From positions 186,001 through 250,000 of the forward strand of contig JAHBXQ010000005.1 of the NCBI GenBank assembly GCA_019636345.1: 64,000 nt of DNA, read 5' to 3'. This stretch comes from Pirellulales bacterium. GTDB taxonomy: Bacteria > Planctomycetota > Planctomycetia > Pirellulales > Lacipirellulaceae. The translations under genes and the position numbers were made by a program. Below are positions 62,233 to 64,000 of this stretch, one piece after another; within the stretch, counting starts at the first letter, position 1, and every line of letters starts with the position of its first letter. The notes below the pieces were generated by a model. It did no database searches. It saw only the letters and a list, made by a program, of their open reading frames with translations, and was not told the DNA's origin.

Positions 62233-63738
62233 TCAGATCCCCAGCGCCGTTTGGCTCGCCCGAAAGGCTTCATACAACCGCGGGTCGTCGCTTCGCAGCG
62301 TATCGCGGGCGCCGCTGTCGAGCCGGGCGTTGGCGGCGCGGGCTTCCTCCTTCCGCCCCAATCGCTGATACGCGACGCAGAGCGCCGCGTCGACGAACGC
62401 CCGTTGCCCCGGTTCGGCGCCGGAAGCCGATACGTTCGCCTCGAGCGTCTGCAGTTCCGCGAGGGCCTTGGCAGGGTCGTCCGCTTGCAGCAGATAGAAC
62501 CGCACGAGCCCCTCGCGCGCACGGTCGAGGACATAGGCGTCCTCGTCGGGAAAGTTTTCGGCGACGGCGCGCCACGCCGCCTCGCTCGGGGCGAGCTTCG
62601 CCTGAAAGATTTGCGCCCAGGCCGTATCCCGCTTCTTCACCTCGACCGCGACGGGCCCGGCCAGATAGGAGCGAGGGCGCACCATGACGGCCAACAGCAC
62701 CCCGACCGCCGCGGCGGCGAGATACCACCGCCACCGGCCGCGGCCTTCCGTCCCTTGCTCGGAGAGACTGACGCTGGTCTTCATCAACTCGGCCAGCTTC
62801 GTGGCGGCAAGGCTATGGGTGGCGCTCGACTGCATCCACTCGGCGAGCGACCAATCGCCCGGACCGTCTCCCCATCCCGCGGTCACCGCTTCCTGGGCCA
62901 ACGCCCGCAGATCGGCGAGCAGTTCCGCGGGGCTGCCGTAGCGGGCCTCGGGCTTCTTGGCCATCAGGCGGTGGACGACCCGCGCCATCCCGCTCGGGAC
63001 GTCGTCGCGGACGTTCTCCAACGGCCGGGGAGGCGTATTGAGATGCTGCATCGCGATTGCCAGCGCAGTCTCGCCCGCGAACGGCGGCGCCCCGGCGAGC
63101 AGGCAGTAGCAAGTGACCCCCAGCGAGTAGAAATCGCTCCGGACGTCGACCGCCCGGCCCTCGATCTGCTCGGGGCTCATGTACAGCGGCGTCCCCATCG
63201 CGACGCCGACCTGGGTGAGCGTTTTCGCATCATCGCTTGCCACCCGCGCCAGGCCGAAGTCGGCGACCTTCACCTCGCCCGAGTGGCTGAGCATGATGTT
63301 CTCGGGCTTGACGTCGCGGTGGACGATCCCCAGCTCGGCCGATCGACTCAAGGCGGCGGCCACTTGCCGCAGCACGTCGAGCACCAGCCGCGGCTGCAGG
63401 GCGCCCTCGCGGCGCACGAGTTCGGCGAGGTTCTTCCCACGCACGTACTCCTGGGCGATGAACCGCACCCCCTCGGCCTGACCGACTTCGTAGATCTGCA
63501 CGATGTTGGCGTGCACGAGCGCCGCGGCGGCTCGGGCCTCGTTGAGAAACCGCTCGACGAACACGGCGTCGCCGGCCAGCGCCGCGGGCAGGACCTTCAG
63601 CGCCACTTGCCGGCCGAGCGAAAGCTGCTCGGCCAAGTAGACCTCGGCCATCCCCCCGGCGCCGATCTTGCGCAACACCCGATAGTCGCCAAGTTGGCGA
63701 CCGACGAGTTCGGCAGGTTTCGAATGCGGATCGGGCAT
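62233..63738 (-). CDS. Hanks-type Ser/Thr protein kinase, transmembrane
   Basis: 501 residues from the ATG at 63738 (the longer frame adds repeat-derived residues). The kinase domain covers about 17-285: GAGGMAEVYLAEQ (P-loop), Lys48 in VALKVL, HRDVKPENIM with Asp142, ADFGLAR with Asp160 and the GTPLYMSPEQ activation segment. A single membrane helix at 338-353 (YLAAAAVGVLLAVMV) is followed by an outer helical region resembling TPR units (LARFYLL-type, KALAELQTLEANVSASG). All catalytic residues are present. It could phosphorylate FHA-binding targets. Confidence 0.95.
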   Translation of the reverse strand: MPDPHSKPAELVGRQLGDYRVLRKIGAGGMAEVYLAEQLSLGRQVALKVLPAALAGDAVFVERFLNEARAAAALVHANIVQIYEVGQAEGVRFIAQEYVRGKNLAELVRREGALQPRLVLDVLRQVAAALSRSAELGIVHRDVKPENIMLSHSGEVKVADFGLARVASDDAKTLTQVGVAMGTPLYMSPEQIEGRAVDVRSDFYSLGVTCYCLLAGAPPFAGETALAIAMQHLNTPPRPLENVRDDVPSGMARVVHRLMAKKPEARYGSPAELLADLRALAQEAVTAGWGDGPGDWSLAEWMQSSATHSLAATKLAELMKTSVSLSEQGTEGRGRWRWYLAAAAVGVLLAVMVRPRSYLAGPVAVEVKKRDTAWAQIFQAKLAPSEAAWRAVAENFPDEDAYVLDRAREGLVRFYLLQADDPAKALAELQTLEANVSASGAEPGQRAFVDAALCVAYQRLGRKEEARAANARLDSGARDTLRSDDPRLYEAFRASQTALGI

Positions 63739-63757
63739 GCCGAGTTTGCGTTCACCA

Positions 63758-63819
63758 CCAAGGCACGAAGCACGCCAAGGGGCTTCCAACGCACAACCTG
63801 CGTGCGTTTCGTGCCTTGG
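63758..63819. repeat. 12-base inverted repeat upstream of the kinase gene
   Basis: CCAAGGCACGAA at 63758-63769 and its exact complement TTCGTGCCTTGG at 63808-63819 enclose 38 bases. It fills most of the gap between metF and the kinase. The wording matches the ccaagg/cttggcg family seen in front of fusA. Confidence 0.6.
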
Positions 63820-63829
63820 CGGTTGCATT

Positions 63830-64000
63830 TCACAAACTGGCCGACGAACTGGCCGGCTGAGGCCAGTCGAGCGAGCGGAGGACCCGGCCGGCGGCCTCGG
63901 ATTTGTTGAGCACGTAAAAATGGATCCCCGGCACGCCGGCAGCCAGCAGATCGGCGGTTTGTCGGGTCGCGAATTCGACCCCCGCGTCGAACTGCGCCGC
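63830..64000 (-). CDS. metF: Methylenetetrahydrofolate reductase, C-terminal end only
   Basis: The last 56 residues are visible and the gene starts outside the window. The end GVEFATRQTADLLAAGVPGI and HFYVLNKSEAAGRVL is the typical MetF C-terminus. MetF reduces methylene-THF to methyl-THF for methionine synthesis, linking to metK and the glycine cleavage genes here. Confidence 0.87.
   Translation of the reverse strand, partial: AAQFDAGVEFATRQTADLLAAGVPGIHFYVLNKSEAAGRVLRSLDWPQPASSSASL

Overview
The window is GC-rich chromosomal DNA from a planctomycete, most likely of the order Pirellulales. The evidence is a DUF1559 protein with a prepilin-type leader, several PEP-CTERM and dockerin-like secreted proteins, small membrane proteins starting with an R-F-S-L leader, genes for the tetrahydromethanopterin-linked formyltransferase/hydrolase (Fhc) complex, and many short palindromic repeats. 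Family-level placement (for example Lacipirellulaceae) is only a guess. I saw no rRNA, tRNA, CRISPR array, transposase or phage gene, so this looks like core chromosome rather than a mobile island.

Layout. 1-9.2 kb, mostly minus strand: two tandem alpha/beta hydrolases, ruvC-ruvA, a small leader protein with a decayed paralogue, a toxin-antitoxin pair, cysS, ispF, a membrane protein and metK. 9.4-16.4 kb, plus strand: a 38-residue membrane protein overlapping a UDP-sugar pyrophosphorylase, a CYTH protein, a tiny secreted protein made of two tandem repeats, lpxB, a site-2-protease-like peptidase, then about 1.4 kb without a credible gene that leads to a lysine-rich histone-H1-like protein. 16.7-22 kb, minus strand: a metallophosphatase/tetraheme cytochrome, a DUF1573 protein, a DUF4416 protein and proS. 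22-32.3 kb, plus strand: an OB/HD exoribonuclease-like protein, RNase R, and a complete glycine cleavage set (gcvT, gcvH, gcvPA, gcvPB) followed by a lipoyl-assembly enzyme of the LipM type. 32.8-43.8 kb: FHA protein, TPR lipoprotein, glycosyltransferase, fhcB, a DUF885 peptidase, a DinB protein and fhcA. 43.8-49.5 kb, minus strand: a secreted protein ending in a Hint (intein-like) domain, then fusA, rpsG and rpsL. 50-60.3 kb: fasciclin protein, mobA, four PEP-CTERM or related surface proteins, a DUF1559 protein and a carbohydrate-binding-like lipoprotein. 60.4-64 kb: fhcC, a helix-turn-helix/zinc-knuckle protein, an acidic protein, a Ser/Thr kinase and the 3' end of metF.

How the genes work together. 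GcvT/H/PA/PB, LipM, MetF and MetK belong to tetrahydrofolate one-carbon and methyl metabolism. FhcA, FhcB and FhcC belong to the separate methanopterin/methanofuran-type C1 route and are spread over three loci. LpxB points to a lipid-A-containing outer membrane. The PEP-CTERM, dockerin-like, fasciclin and Hint proteins point to an elaborate cell surface.

Most unusual features. (1) Short palindromes of the kind normally found between genes lie inside essential coding sequences (cysS twice, rnr, gcvPB) and are read through in frame as extra protein segments; the cysS case comes with a duplicated C-terminal module. (2) A secreted HEAT-like protein carries a terminal Hint domain with a His-Asp instead of His-Asn end and only a 27-residue tail. 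(3) A 1.4 kb gene-free stretch precedes the H1-like gene. (4) A small secreted protein consists of two near-identical charged 30-residue units, each with two cysteines.
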